DNA of 64,000 nt from Mixophyes australis. Its lineage: Eukaryota; Chordata; Amphibia; Anura; Limnodynastidae. The stretch spans positions 127,700,098-127,764,097 of the forward strand of contig JAVHZZ010000005.1 of NCBI GenBank assembly GCA_036250195.1, written 5' to 3'. Every line of letters starts with the position of its first letter. The first letter of the stretch is position 1. This document shows positions 52,250-63,270 of the stretch, in pieces. Position numbers and translations under genes: made by a program. The notes below the pieces were generated by a model. It ran no database searches, was not told where the DNA came from, and saw only the letters and a list, made by a program, of their open reading frames with translations.

Positions 52250-53397
52250 TAGAGATGCTCAGGCTCGGTTCCTCGGAAATCGAACACACCAGAACTTAGG
52301 GGATCCGAGTACCGAGCCGAGTCGAGTTGGCATATTCTCAGCTACAGATTGACCTGGGATGGTAATAGCTTGGCCCAGTAAAACTGTTACATTATACCTT
52401 ATAGCGGATGATAGTATACGTTAGGATTAGAGATGGTCAGGCTCGGTTCCTCGGGAACCGAACACACCCGAACTTAGGGGATCTGAGTACCGAGCCGAGT
52501 CCGCTCGGTACTTAAGCGCTTTTTCGGATTCCAAAACAAGGCAAAACGTCATCGTGACGTCGTCGGATCTCGAATCTCGCGAGTTTTGTAATCTATAAAT
52601 ACCGCCCTCCATGGAGATCTAGCGCCATTTGAGAGTGATACAGAAGGGGTAGGATAGAGTGTAGATCAGTTGTATAGGCATACTTAGAGAATTGAAAGAG
52701 GAGTGTGTTAGCTGTGTTAAAAAAAGCTCCATTACTAATTGTCATTGCTGAAATACAAATATACTGTTCCTTGCAGGCTTTTCTTCTGAATTTGCACCAA
52801 AAAGTGAAGGGTGTTATATACACCCAAAGACAAGAGCTACATTGCTAATTGTCAGTGCTGAAATACAAATATACTGTTCCTTGCATGCTTTTCTTCTGAA
52901 TTTGCACCAAAGAGTGTAGGGTGTTATATACACCCAAAGAGAAGAGCTCCATTGTGCCATTGTTAATTGTCATTGGTGAAATACAAATACTAGGCCTTGC
53001 AGGCTTTTCTTCTGACTTTTCTTTTCTGCCACTGCTGTGTGCCAATGTGTGCTAGGAACTGCCGTGTGTTTGAGTCATTGCTCTGTCGCTTAGCATCCAG
53101 CCAGGTTGCTGCAGTATTTGTCCGAAAGTGTATGAAAATAATAATGTGACCTGTGAGGTGGTCAAAATTGACTGCAAATGACTTGAAATTAGTGTTTTAA
53201 AGGTTAATAATAATGTAGGATCAAAAAAGAGCAAAATTATGTGATTTTAGCATATTTTAGCACTTTTTCTAAAATATACAAAACCAAGACCGAAACCAAA
53301 ACACATGAGGATGGTTTTGCCAAAACCAAAACCAAAGCACGAAGCTAATCCAGATCCAAAACCAAAACCACTTCACGGGGGTTAGTGAGCATCTCTA
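52250..53397 (+). mobile_element. Short non-autonomous family H hAT with a doubled left end
   Basis: ATTTCCAA flanks both sides (52242-52249 and 53398-53405), so the element runs from TAGAGATGCTCAGGCTCGGT to GGGGGTTAGTGAGCATCTCTA. A second, nearly identical left end starts at 52428 (TAGAGATGGTCAGGCTCGGT) without its own right end. The two left ends share TCGGTTCCTCGG, GAACTTAGGGGATC and GAGTACCGAGCCGAGTC. A TATA box lies at 52594-52601. An internal repeat of about 110 bp, nearly three copies (from 52725), includes AATTGTCATTGCTGAAATAC and CAGGCTTTTCTTCTGA. No transposase, so it would use that of an autonomous relative like the one at 18-25 kb. Confidence 0.88.
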
Positions 53398-53405
53398 ATT
53401 TCCAA

Positions 53406-54309
53406 TACATCGGCAATGCTGCATGCACTACTGCTTGGTGCACGCAACTCACCTTTCACAAGCAGAGTAGTGTGAAGCAGGACATACATTCTAACTGTCC
53501 TTGCAGTGGGAGCAAAGTCTTTTCTGACCAGGACAGTCACCCAAAATGGGAACTGCCCCACCAGAATCAAGACAGTTGGCAGACTGACCTGCTCTCTCCT
53601 ACCTGTTCTTGCAGGTTTCACTTCCTGCTGAAGTCTTAAGCTCAGCTCCTGTTTGTCTGGATCCTGGAATGTTGGGTTCCTGTTTGGAAAAAGGGATAGG
53701 TACATGAAATATGGAAACCCTAGCAATGGGTGAACCCACTAGCCCTTACTCACCTAAACCAGCCCCAACGTTAAATCAAAATAACCCAAGATTAAGAAAT
53801 AGGTCTGCCCACCTACAACTAGCCCCTACATTAAATTAATAGAATTCACATTTATTAAATAAGCCTATTTCCCCAACCTGCCTGACATTAAATAATAAGT
53901 ACACACATCTAATAAATAAAGCCACAACACAGCAACCCCAAATTTAAATAATCAGTATTCACATTTAATATATAACCCTAACTGTCCATAAAATAAGCCC
54001 AATATTTAATTAGTAGCGCCCAAACTACCCCAACATTAAATAGCCCCATCACCACAAATTAAATTAATAGGTACTACCATTACCCCTCCTATTAAAAAGC
54101 CCCCACTATCACCCCACCAATAAATGAATATCTCATACTGTCTAAGGACTAGCCCTCACATTAATTTAATAGCCCAAGCACCCCCAGCCCCTTCAGTAAG
54201 CCTCTGAATGCCTTTATACAGCATTTATCATTGGTGACAGATTAAGTAATCAGTATTAGAAGAATACAATAGGATAGGTTGCACTAAAAAACAATCATTT
54301 TTTTTCATT
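53406..54309. other. Unassigned DNA with CCCC/TTAAAT-rich minisatellite
   Basis: Bases 53750-54190 contain irregular units around CCCCAACATTAAAT(T/A)AATAG. They resemble, in reverse, the TTAATGTAATGAGGG units at 51536-51740, which suggests both lie in one older repeat. No gene is seen. Confidence 0.5.
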
Positions 54310-54756
54310 TATACCCCATTCATACTGCACCAAAATCCCGGGTTTTTGCCGGGGCGAGCTCAAACGACCCGGGTCTTGGTGCAGTATGAATGGTACAAGT
54401 GAAAAATCCCGGGTCTAAAAACCCGGGTCTTCAACCCGGGATTTATCGAGGGGTAATTCTCGGGTCGGACCCGGGTTGCCTGCACTATAAATGGTGCAAC
54501 CCCGGTTTCCATAGGATGGGGGAGAAAGAGAGAGAGAGAAGATTTTTTTCATATTCCAGCTTTCAGCCAATGAAAAGTGCTCTGGTGATGACTCCCACAA
54601 ATTGCCAGGGAACAGACTTGTGCAGCATGAATGGGGTCAACCCGGGTCCGAGGTGCAGTATGATTGTTGTTTCTGAGCTGGGACACTCCGAGCCCCTGCA
54701 AAAACCCGCCTTGAAAAACCCGGGATATTGCCGGGGTGGCAGTATGAAAGTGGTAT
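54310..54756. mobile_element. CCCGGG-rich MITE, 447 bp
   Basis: Left end TATACCCCATTCATACTGC and inverted right end TATACCACTTTCATACTGC match at 17 of 19 bases; TA dinucleotides flank the ACC ends. The interior carries repeated ACCCGGGT/CCCGGG palindromes and several CAGTATGAATGG-type inverted words, so the whole can fold on itself. No coding capacity. Superfamily unclear. Confidence 0.75.
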
Positions 54757-54799
54757 AAGTAAAGTAGTTTCTCTGTCCGTGTGTATGAATGTGTGGTTT

Positions 54800-54907
54800 A
54801 GGGCATTTAGACTGTAAGCTGCAATGAGGCAGGGATTGATGTGAGTCAGTTCTCTGTACAGTGTTGTGGAACTTGTGGCATTACATAAATAGCTCATGAT
54901 GATGATC
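54800..54907 (+). mobile_element. L2-like 3' end
   Basis: GACTGTAAGCTGCAATGAGG, then CAGTGTTGTGGAACTTGTGG, ACATAAATAG and a CATGATGATGATC tail. This matches the 3' UTR style of L2-derived elements. It is truncated to about 110 bp. Confidence 0.6.
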
Positions 54908-54909
54908 TA

Positions 54910-55680
54910 GTAAAGTACACATATAATAACACCCCCCTCTCTCACTGCCCCTATACTACCAACAGTGACTTGGACACCCTAGTTTTTTGCCATCCTCTCA
55001 TTCCCAGTTATCATTACACTGCCACCCAACACCCCAGGGTCTCTCTAATTCCTGAGGTAGCTTACTTACCTAGTATAGGAAGATAGATACACTGAACTGA
55101 CTGAATAAGAGCCTATCTATTTGTGTACAATCAAATAATTCAATAGCCTGATAATCTTGAGTGGTGGTGCACCCATATAAAAATATATTATGGAAGGTCA
55201 AAGAAAAGAAATTGCGTATCTGGGGTACTCAAATGTTATTATACAAAATTAAACATAAAATAAATATTCTTTATTGGTAAATATTAAAAACAACTTATAG
55301 CTAAATATTAAAAGATGTATTAATGGAGTTCAAACCATGTGTGAAAACAGTTAAAAAGGTAGCAACTCTACCTAGCTTGGTCGCTGTTTTGACATTTGAC
55401 ATTCCTGCATAATGAATCCAGTCATCTAAATGGTGTTATCAGAGAGGTCCAATCTTATGCAACAAATCTTATGCAAATAAAAAGTGATCTCCTGATCACT
55501 GGTCAAAGTGGAAATTTAGAAGTGGTGGTATGGAAAATATAAGTGAATGGAGAATATGAAGGCTTGATTTTTTTTTTAACACTTGTCCTCTGTGCATTGC
55601 CATCCTTCATTACTACTTGTGTTTCATGGTGGCTGCATCCCTGACGTTCCCATTCTTAAGCTGTCTCTCCCTATACACTT
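54910..55680. other. Unassigned DNA
   Basis: AT-rich, no protein-like frame or clear repeat. Confidence 0.5.
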
Positions 55681-55684
55681 TCTT

Positions 55685-56035
55685 TTACCTATGCCTCTGC
55701 ACCATCTTCTCCCCTGTCTCTCTCACATCTCCCTGCTCCTTCTCCCCTATCTTTCTCTCACATATCCCCCTGCACCATCTTCTCCCCCTGTCTCTCTCAC
55801 ATGTCCCCCCTGCACCATCTTCTTCCCTGTCTCTCACATGTCCCCCCTGCACCATCTTCTTTCCTGTCTCTCTCACATGTCTCCCTGCACCCTCTTCTCC
55901 CCTGTCTCTTTCTCATGTCTCCCTGCACCATCTTCTTTCCTGTCTCTCTCTCACATGGCCCCCTGCAACATCTCCTCCTCTGTCTCTCTCTCACATATCA
56001 CCCTGCACCATCTTCTCCCCTGTACCTCTCACAGT
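55685..56035. repeat. Pyrimidine-rich minisatellite, about 36-bp units
   Basis: CCCTGCACCATCTTCTcCCC plus TGTCTCTCTCACAT recurs about nine times. Unit length is 33-40 bp with CT slippage. The 209- and 154-codon frames through it are by-products of the repeat. Confidence 0.9.
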
Positions 56036-57107
56036 CGCGGCAATCCCCTGCAACCCTCCTCCTCATTTTTTTTTTTTTTAAAGAACATTCAACATTCAAT
56101 TCAGGTCAGGGGAGGCAGAACTGGAAACTGCAGATTGCAGAGAACAATGCATTTTAGAAGTGCCGGTATGACATATCGTCTCATACTGGCACACTTCGAG
56201 CACTGCTCCTGATTAATATATTTTATTGGATTTAGTTCATATCAATTATATTTGGGACCCTAAACAAAGATTAGGATTTTCGTTAGTTAAAGTTTCAGTG
56301 GTAATCTAGTGAGAATGCAAAGTATTCAATTATTGGGTATTATTGCCAATTAAGCGGTTTTAGATTATTTCATTGCAAATGCCTATAACTATGATTTGTA
56401 GGCATTAAGGTCAATTTTAAATGTCACAGTAGTGAAATGCTGCTAAAATTTGCAGTCCCCATATAGCACTTAGCAATCACTGCCCAGATATACTTGTAGC
56501 TGATTGAACTGATGCTATATAATATCTGGTATTAATATATTATTTGCTACAGTAATCCAGACCAATGTACAATATTATCTTAGTAAGTCTTGAGCCCTAT
56601 AGAGGTATGGCTGGATCTCAGTCCTATAATTGCCTGCATGTGTGCTGCCTGACAGAGGACTGCTGTTTGCTGCAGTAATTAAGGCTAATGTGCAATACTA
56701 TCTTAATAAACATTAAGCCCTGTAGAGGTATAGCTAGAGTAGACCTTCTTATCTTACTTACCTGTCAGCTTTGTTTCTCCTCACTTCCTCTGCTTCTGTC
56801 AGCTGACGCACATGTGACCTATTGAATCACACTGCGGCGCCATCACGGTTACTATTTGGGTGCGTGGAGAAGTCTATTCCCCGCCCACCTAGGGTAGGTG
56901 AGGGACCCTCAGGCAGTGGGGTCCACCGGGGATTTCCCTGGTACCCCTGTGGGCCCGTCTGATGCTGGGTAATTGTACTAATTATAAATGTTATTAATTT
57001 ATTACCAGGGAATGAAATAGATGTATTTATTAAAAGGGAATACTATTTAATTTTGGGTCTGGTTTTGGGGAAATAGAGCTAGCTATTAAATGTGTATGCT
57101 ATTGATC
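56036..57107. other. Unassigned DNA with a 123-bp tandem duplication
   Basis: Blocks 56543-56616 and 56666-56739 share TTGCTRCAGTAAT, CAATRYTATCTTARTAA and GCCCTRTAGAGGTATRGCT. Otherwise no features until the transposon-like end at 56967. Confidence 0.6.
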
Positions 57108-57985
57108 ATCATCATCAACATTTATTTATATACTGCCAGCAAATTCTGTAGCGCTTTACAATTGGGAACAATCATTAATAAAACAATACTGGGTAATACA
57201 TACAGACAGAGAGGTAAGAGAGCCCTGATCGCAAGCTTACAATCTATGGGGCAATGGTTTGATATAACAAGGGTAAATGCTATATCATATTGAATATTGG
57301 TCCAGCTAGAATGCAAAGATAAAAAGTATTGAGTGGGCTGTGTGATCAGTCACCCACCAATGTTGGTTAGAGGGTTGTTGGCTTGTGTTAACTGTGTAGA
57401 GAGTGGTAATAGGGTAACCTAGGGAGATTAATATGCTCATTGAGGAATATCATAAGCTTATCTGAAGAGGTGGGTTTTCAGAGGACACTTGAAGGTTTGA
57501 AGAGTAGAGGAAATTCTTATTATGCGAGGGAGGGAATTCCACAAATTTGGTGCAGACCGAAAAAAGTCCTGTAACCGGGAATGGGAGGATGTGAAGAGAG
57601 TGGAAAAGAGATGCAGATCTTGTGCAGAACGGAGGTGTCGAGATGGGAGATATTTTGAGACAAGTGAAGAGATGTATGTCGGTGCAATTTTGTTGATGGC
57701 CTTGTAGGTTACTGGAAAAATGTTATATTTGATTAGTTGAAAAACAGGCAACCTATTTAGAGACTGACAGAGTGACTCAGCAGAGGAAGAACGGTCTGCA
57801 AGGAAAATCAAATTAGCGGCTGCGTGCAAAATAGATTGTAGGGGTTAAAGTCTGATTTTGGAAAGACTAGTAAAGAGGGAATTGCAATAGTCGATGATGA
57901 GTGCATGAATTAAGGTTTTTGCAGTGTCTGGTGTGAGATATGTGCATATTCTGTTAATGTTCTTTAGATGTATGTAACATGATTT
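57108..57985 (-). mobile_element. L2 LINE 3' part with (GAT)n tail
   Basis: Read on -, the C-terminus of an L2 reverse transcriptase is followed by a 3' UTR (GTAAAGCGCTACAGAATTTG) and a GATGATGATGAT tail at 57108. The longest frame (57829-57458) has HAAANLIFLADRSSSAESL, TYKAINKIAPTYISSLV and RSAPNLWNSLPRIIR. A TAA-like break precedes the ATG. 5' truncated near 57985, next to the presumed provirus LTR. Confidence 0.8.
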
Positions 57986-57999
57986 AGATTCAGGAAGTG

Positions 58000-58519
58000 C
58001 TGGCTGACAGGAAATACTTGGCAGCCATCTTTAGTTTTCAGTATATACCACACAGTAAAGACCATTAATTAAGTAATATAATAATTCCTTCAGCAAAAGA
58101 AACTTTAAGAATAAAATTATATCATTGTTTATTTACAAAAGAATAAGCAAGCGCTGTGATAACATTATCAGCTCATTTTCAAAAACTGAAAACTGGTCCC
58201 CAACAGACCAGACACATAGTTTTTGTTTCAAAGTAGGCTGTACTACAATTTACAAATATCATATTACAATTGGCTGAGAAAGTATATAGGCGTATCCTGA
58301 TCCTCATGGCTCTACAGGATGCAATGGAAACTCTGAAGAAATTCTTGCAACTCTTTGTTCCAACATCTGATTAGAAACATCTGTCCCTCACACGCAAGGC
58401 TCCAACCGACACAACAACACCACATCAATTATCAATGATATACCAAAATAAGACAGAACAATATAAATATTTTCATATTAATAAATTGTCTTCATCTAAA
58501 ATAAAATATCTTTGACAGT
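58000..58519 (-). repeat. Possible 3' LTR of the retrovirus
   Basis: On -, TGTCAAAGATATTTTATTTT (from 58519) follows a short purine-rich word (GTGGGAC) after the envelope-like frame. AATAAACAATG near 58125 is a candidate poly(A) signal. The other LTR is outside the window, so edges cannot be tested. Confidence 0.3.
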
Positions 58520-58545
58520 CCCACATTTGATAGTTCTCTAAACTA

Positions 58546-60273
58546 TCACACAATATTATAATTACGAGGTTTAATTTGTTCATACAGTTCTATAATTTCT
58601 TCCCCTATATTATTCACTCTCTTAATTTCCTTACTCAATGTTTTCTTACAAAATTTCAACAGTACTGATATACACTTTAATATAAAATAGATAACTAACA
58701 ATATTCCTAATATAAAAAAAATTCTTCCATCAACAATTGAAACCATGTACTAAAACCTGAAAAATTATTATTATATATTGTTTTTAATCTAATAACAAAA
58801 ACCTTGTATCTACTGCAGTTAATGTCATGTTATATATATATTTGCAAAATCTCTCTTTACTTTTATTACTTCATCCATATAATTATCTTCTCTAGAATAT
58901 GTTTCATACTTCATCTGTAATGTTACTCTTGTTTGTGTAGTAAAATAATTTAAGATCAATCTATGTTCTATTAACTATATTTTTTTAAAAAAACTTGAAG
59001 TTCTTTTGCAACATAACGGAAAGTTTCATCATACACATTAGTTATTTTATCTATCAATGTTGCTAAAGCTTGGATATAAAACCAATTCAGATTTCTATGT
59101 GCAGTGCCTATAACTTTTAATATAATCCATACTTGTACACCAGTTGATTCACTAATAAGTTGTGATACTGGTTGTTATTCACTCTTTTCATCACTTCTTT
59201 CCTTTTTTTTTATAGTCAAATATCTTTTAAATACTTTTTCGATACAATTTCCTTTAAATCATTTTGTGTAAATACATTAACAACTGGAATCATCTAACCT
59301 GGATAACATATTCTACCTTAATTCAATGGTATACACTTATATGCCTTACTTCCACATTTGTAATATATCATCTAATAAAATACATGGTATTGCTACATGT
59401 AATATATCTATGTATACAATATCTAGAAACTTTCCGTGTTTGTTTTTCTCTAACTGCTCTTTACAAACACCATCTTGTAACATTATAATATTTTATTTCC
59501 ATGCTACTGTTCCCAAATATCTCTTTGATCCAACATATCTAAATTTTAGATTTATTTTTAAATGCAGGACTTTTCCTAATTTTTTTTTTACCTAGATGTT
59601 CATTTTTCTCATCTATAGGTCTATTAGTAAAATGTATACATATAACACTTTCAGTCAATACATGTGGCAACAATTTTAAATAAAGAGGTCGTGTTTCAAT
59701 ATATTTCCCAGCAACTGGTCTTTCCTCTGGCAAATTAAGTAACTCTGTAAGAGTTAAAGGTATTTGCAACAATTCAACATATTGGTGTCCATGTAGTGTA
59801 TGTGTACACATCCAACAATTAGTTTAATTGCTCATCCTATCATACCATTGTACACATTTTCAGGAGGTTATTACAATATTGACATATACGTATTTCAGTT
59901 GATAGTCTCTCATTACAATCTTCAGGTTTATCTCCAATTACTTATCTTTTGATTCTATCTTATATGTGTCATTATTGTATGTGTTATTAGTTATGAGTAG
60001 AATGAATGATAAAGACAGTTCTGATTCTTTATTTTTACGACTATATGCCCCCATTTCCTCAAAACCACTACCGGATCTTACCATCAGGTCCTCATAGCCA
60101 AATGTCCATAAAAACATTAAAAATAATATAAGATATAGTAATAAAAATAAATCAAGCCTATAGCAGTGACAACAATAATAAGGATATTTTTCTTTGACTT
60201 CTGGGTCAGATTCTTCTTCCCAAACCACATCTTTGTCCAAGTCCTGAAAAAAAATTGTTATATATGGTTCCAA
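58546..60273 (-). pseudogene. Retroviral envelope-like remains
   Basis: Three separated frames on - fit an envelope gene. The first (60273-59938) has an acidic N-terminal cytoplasmic-type segment of about 40 residues, a Cys-rich turn, then a roughly 20-residue hydrophobic stretch, as in an uncleaved leader. A CAG acceptor-like site with a T-run lies just before it (about 60248). The second (59811-59539) is surface-like with no clear motif. The third (58746-58546) has one strong hydrophobic segment followed by a basic tail, like a membrane anchor. Between 59160 and 58840 further in-phase-looking sequence is broken by stops. The assignment rests on position after integrase and on topology, not on sequence identity. 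Confidence 0.45.
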
Positions 60274-60599
60274 AACTTTATTAGTCTCTGCGTCTCTTCA
60301 GGTCACTGTCAGATCGACTACCTTCTTGCAGTGGGATATGTGAATCCAAGTATCTTGTTTCAGCAACTTTCAATGCTGTTGTTATTCCCATCAATCTGTC
60401 AAATAACTAGAACATTAAACATTTCTGACCATAACATTTTCCTGGTTGTATATACTGACAGTTCTCAATAGGCATTTGTAGTACAATCAGTTTCAAAGTC
60501 TCTTGTTGCTTTTGTAACTGCTTACTCATCTCATTCAGGTACTTAACAGTTATCTTGAATGCATTTGAAAAGTCTCTTGCGGGTTGATAATAATATTGG

Positions 60600-63265
60600 G
60601 TTGTCTTCTGAACAAAATCTCATATGGTGAAAAAAATTTAATGGAAGTCTGGAAATGGTTCTGATACTATAAAATATTAGAGATTAAACCTCTAATCAAA
60701 TCATCCCTGTATTCTTCATCACTTTACTCCGTGCATTTTATATACCATTAAATCATTTCAGTAACTTATTTTTTATTCTTTAGTAAAATACATTAAAAAA
60801 ACAAAAACAAACTTACACATTGAAATGTGTACCTCTGTCATTCTCAATTATTGGTGATATACCATATCTATACACAAATTAATATACCAATTTCTTTGCT
60901 GTAAATACTACAGTGCAACTTGCAGTGGAATTATTATTATTATTATTATTATCATTTATTTGTTAGGCGCCACAAGATTTCTGCATCGCTGTACACAGTA
61001 CAAACAGTAGACTATACAGGGTGAAACAGTACAGAACAATAAACAAAAATACCAATACTTCAGAACTCCAGGCAGGCTGCTGCAATAAGCACGGAGCAGA
61101 AGAACAGGTTAGGAGACAGGAGGGAAGAGGGCCCTGCTCATGTGAGCTTACATCCTAAAGGAGGGTAGACAGAATCAGGCACAAGGGGAGCCAGAAGGGA
61201 GAGCGAGTGGTGGAGATGAAGGGTTAAGTAGATGGTTGGTAGGCTATGCGGAAGAGGTGAGTTTTCAGTGCACGTTTGAAGCAGCACAGAGTAGGAGAGA
61301 GACGATGGAATGAGGGAGGTCGTTCCAGTGAAGGGGGGCTGCACGGGAAAAGTCTTGGATTCTGGAGTCGGAAGAAGTGATAAGAGTGGAGGAGAGGCAG
61401 CAAACATTGGCAGAGCGCAGGGAGCGGGCCGGAGTGTGTATGGAGAGGAGGTTAGAGATGTAGGGGGCAGTAGAGTGGGAGAGAGCCTTGTAAGTGGTGG
61501 TGAGGAGCTTGAAGAGGATTCTATAGGGGAAGGGAAGCCAGTGTAGGACGAGGCAGAGAGGGGAGGCAGAGGAGGAGCGGCGTGAGAGAAAGATGAGTCT
61601 AGCAGCTGCGTTTAGTATAGAGCGGAGGGGAGAGAGATGGGAGTGGGGGAGGCCAGTGAGGAGAAGGTTGCAATAATCCAGGCGGGGGATGATGAGTGCG
61701 TGGATGATAGTTTTGGTGGCATCCTGAAAGAGGAAGGGATGGATGCGGGCGATGTTGTGTAGTTGGAAGCGACAGGACTGGGCAAGGGAATGAATGTGGG
61801 GGGCAAAAGAGAGAGAGGAGTCGAGGGTGACACCTAGGCAGCGGAGTTGGGTTCTATCCCACTTAGAAAACATATCTACAAACATTAGTACATACAGTAG
61901 ATTACGACATTTTTATTTGGATGAAGCCAATTTATATTATCTGTAATAAATCTCTGTAGGAGGGATATGTGATGGTTCTACAGATATGTCTTTACCTGAA
62001 TTCTTCCCTCAGGCAAATAAAGCATGAACCAGCCTTTTTACCTGCATGAGAAGAGAAGCCAGGTGCACACCAGTAGGCCTCAAGTCCACACATACCATAC
62101 TTATCTAAATGAGTCAGACCATAGGCTGCTTCTGCCAGTGCAGGTAGGTAAGCCTTTGGGGCCACTGATCTATCTTTACCATCTTTCCATGTACCATTAG
62201 TATCTTGCACACATCCCTTCAACTTCCAGAGGGCCAATTCCTGTGAATAACAAAACTTTTATATTCTGATTAATTTCTGATCAGTAATTAACTGAAACGA
62301 CAACAAATTCAAGTCCTGTGAAGAAATGTTAATTAGTAATGGACTTCTTACGCCACCTATTGTAACTTCATCAGTATTACCTGTGTGATCTTAACACTTA
62401 ATCACTACCTGCAATGACATCTGAATAGCATCTAGCATCTTCTTCACATGTTGAAAATATGCTATCGAAGTATCTACTACATTTAGACAATCTAAACCAC
62501 CACAATGCACAGAATACATATCTACTATCTGTCTAGATGTTTGATACTTTTGCCTTGCACTAACTCACACACTGTTGTGAGTGCTACTTATATTATATCT
62601 TATACATAACTTTCCAATCTCATTTTATCTATGATAATTACCATCTGTATATATAAAAAATTATACCTTCTCCCAGTAAGTGTGTATCCTCAATGTCAGA
62701 TCTAGCAGTAAAGGTTCTAGTCCAAAAGTTCCATACAGTCATAAATAGGCATTAATTCATCAAAAATTTCATATACTTATCAGTACTTTCATAAACACTT
62801 TGTGCATTCCCATGCAGACTAAATAAGAACATAACAGTATTAAAGATATTACACCAACAAATAATTAGATTAAAAAAAAAAAGCCATGTCATGGCATGTC
62901 AGACTTGTCATGTTTGTGCAAAATTCATCAAAAAACAAAAACAGGATATGGAATGGAAAAAAAATAACGAAATTCTGACTAACTACTAGATATTTTCTCT
63001 AAATAGTGCTACAGTTGCAACTATTTTTAAACAGATTGACAATGAATGAGCATCTATATTTAAATTTGTCACTATAATAAACAATAAGTCTTTGATAGTT
63101 TCCATGTAAACTCCAGCTACACATCCCTAGAAAGATGCGCACTTATGATTTTATTTAGCAAATTGTGCATATGCAGAATAACTTGCACACTTTCTGAGGA
63201 AAGATGTGTCAGTCCTTGGGTCAAGCAATAACCCAAATACTTAACCTGAACTGGCAAAATTGCAG
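60600..63265 (-). pseudogene. Retroviral pol remains (RT end, integrase)
   Basis: Integrase joins viral DNA to host DNA. Near 63250 on - a YLGY-containing segment resembles the palm-to-thumb region of retroviral reverse transcriptase. The frame 62237-61992 resembles the integrase N-terminal zinc finger: a His in the THL segment and the Cys pair in SCFICL are visible. A core segment with the first catalytic Asp (FVDMFSKW) ends at about 61862, where an L2 is inserted. The core resumes at about 60925 with a TAKK segment and the second acidic site in ENDRGTHF (about 60830). SPYEILF, typical of the integrase end, lies near 60635. Stops and shifts occur throughout; the RNase H part between 62300 and 63130 is not clearly readable. 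Confidence 0.7.
60929..61862 (-). mobile_element. L2 LINE 3' part inserted in the integrase
   Basis: The tail (TAA)n on - is at 60930-60953. The coding C-terminus (61855-61265) reads TQLRCLGVTLDSSLSFAPH, RLDYCNLLLTGLP, LNAAARLIFLSRRSS and PLHWNDLPHS and is open. It is the same family as the L2 at 9785-14111 (TQLRCLGVTFDSSLSF) and keeps the NAAARLIFL block that copy has lost. The frame continues upstream into the retroviral integrase, giving a chimeric 206-codon ORF by chance. 5' truncated. Confidence 0.9.
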
Positions 63266-63270
63266 TTTAT

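Larger units (their letters stand above)
51849..56967. mobile_element. Possible outer hAT element
   Basis: CAGTGTCAGACTGGGGCATG at the left and inverted CAGCATCAGACGGGCCCACA at the right are similar hAT-style ends. Flanking 8-mers GGTATAAG and GGTAATTG agree at only 5 of 8 bases, so these may be ends of two different copies. If real, it contains all elements between, including the family H copy and the CCCGGG MITE. Confidence 0.4.
58000..63270 (-). mobile_element. Endogenous retrovirus, decayed, minus strand
   Basis: On - the order is reverse transcriptase remains (63265-63130), integrase zinc finger (62237-61992), integrase core (61885-60815, interrupted by a LINE), integrase C-terminal region (about 60650-60600), envelope-like frames (60273-58546) and a possible LTR below 58520. 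This is the pol-env order of a provirus. AATAAA on - near 58125 could be the LTR poly(A) signal. Gag and the 5' LTR would lie beyond 64000. Genus is uncertain: the pol motifs are gamma/epsilon-like, the envelope leader layout is foamy-like. The LTR edges were not resolved. Confidence 0.7.

Noticed and set aside
55583..56212. 209-codon protein gene
   Set aside because: The frame is produced by a pyrimidine-rich minisatellite; parallel frames are equally open.
51849..56967. Confident composite hAT
   Set aside because: Ends are similar but flanking 8-mers match at only 5 of 8 bases; they could be from two copies.
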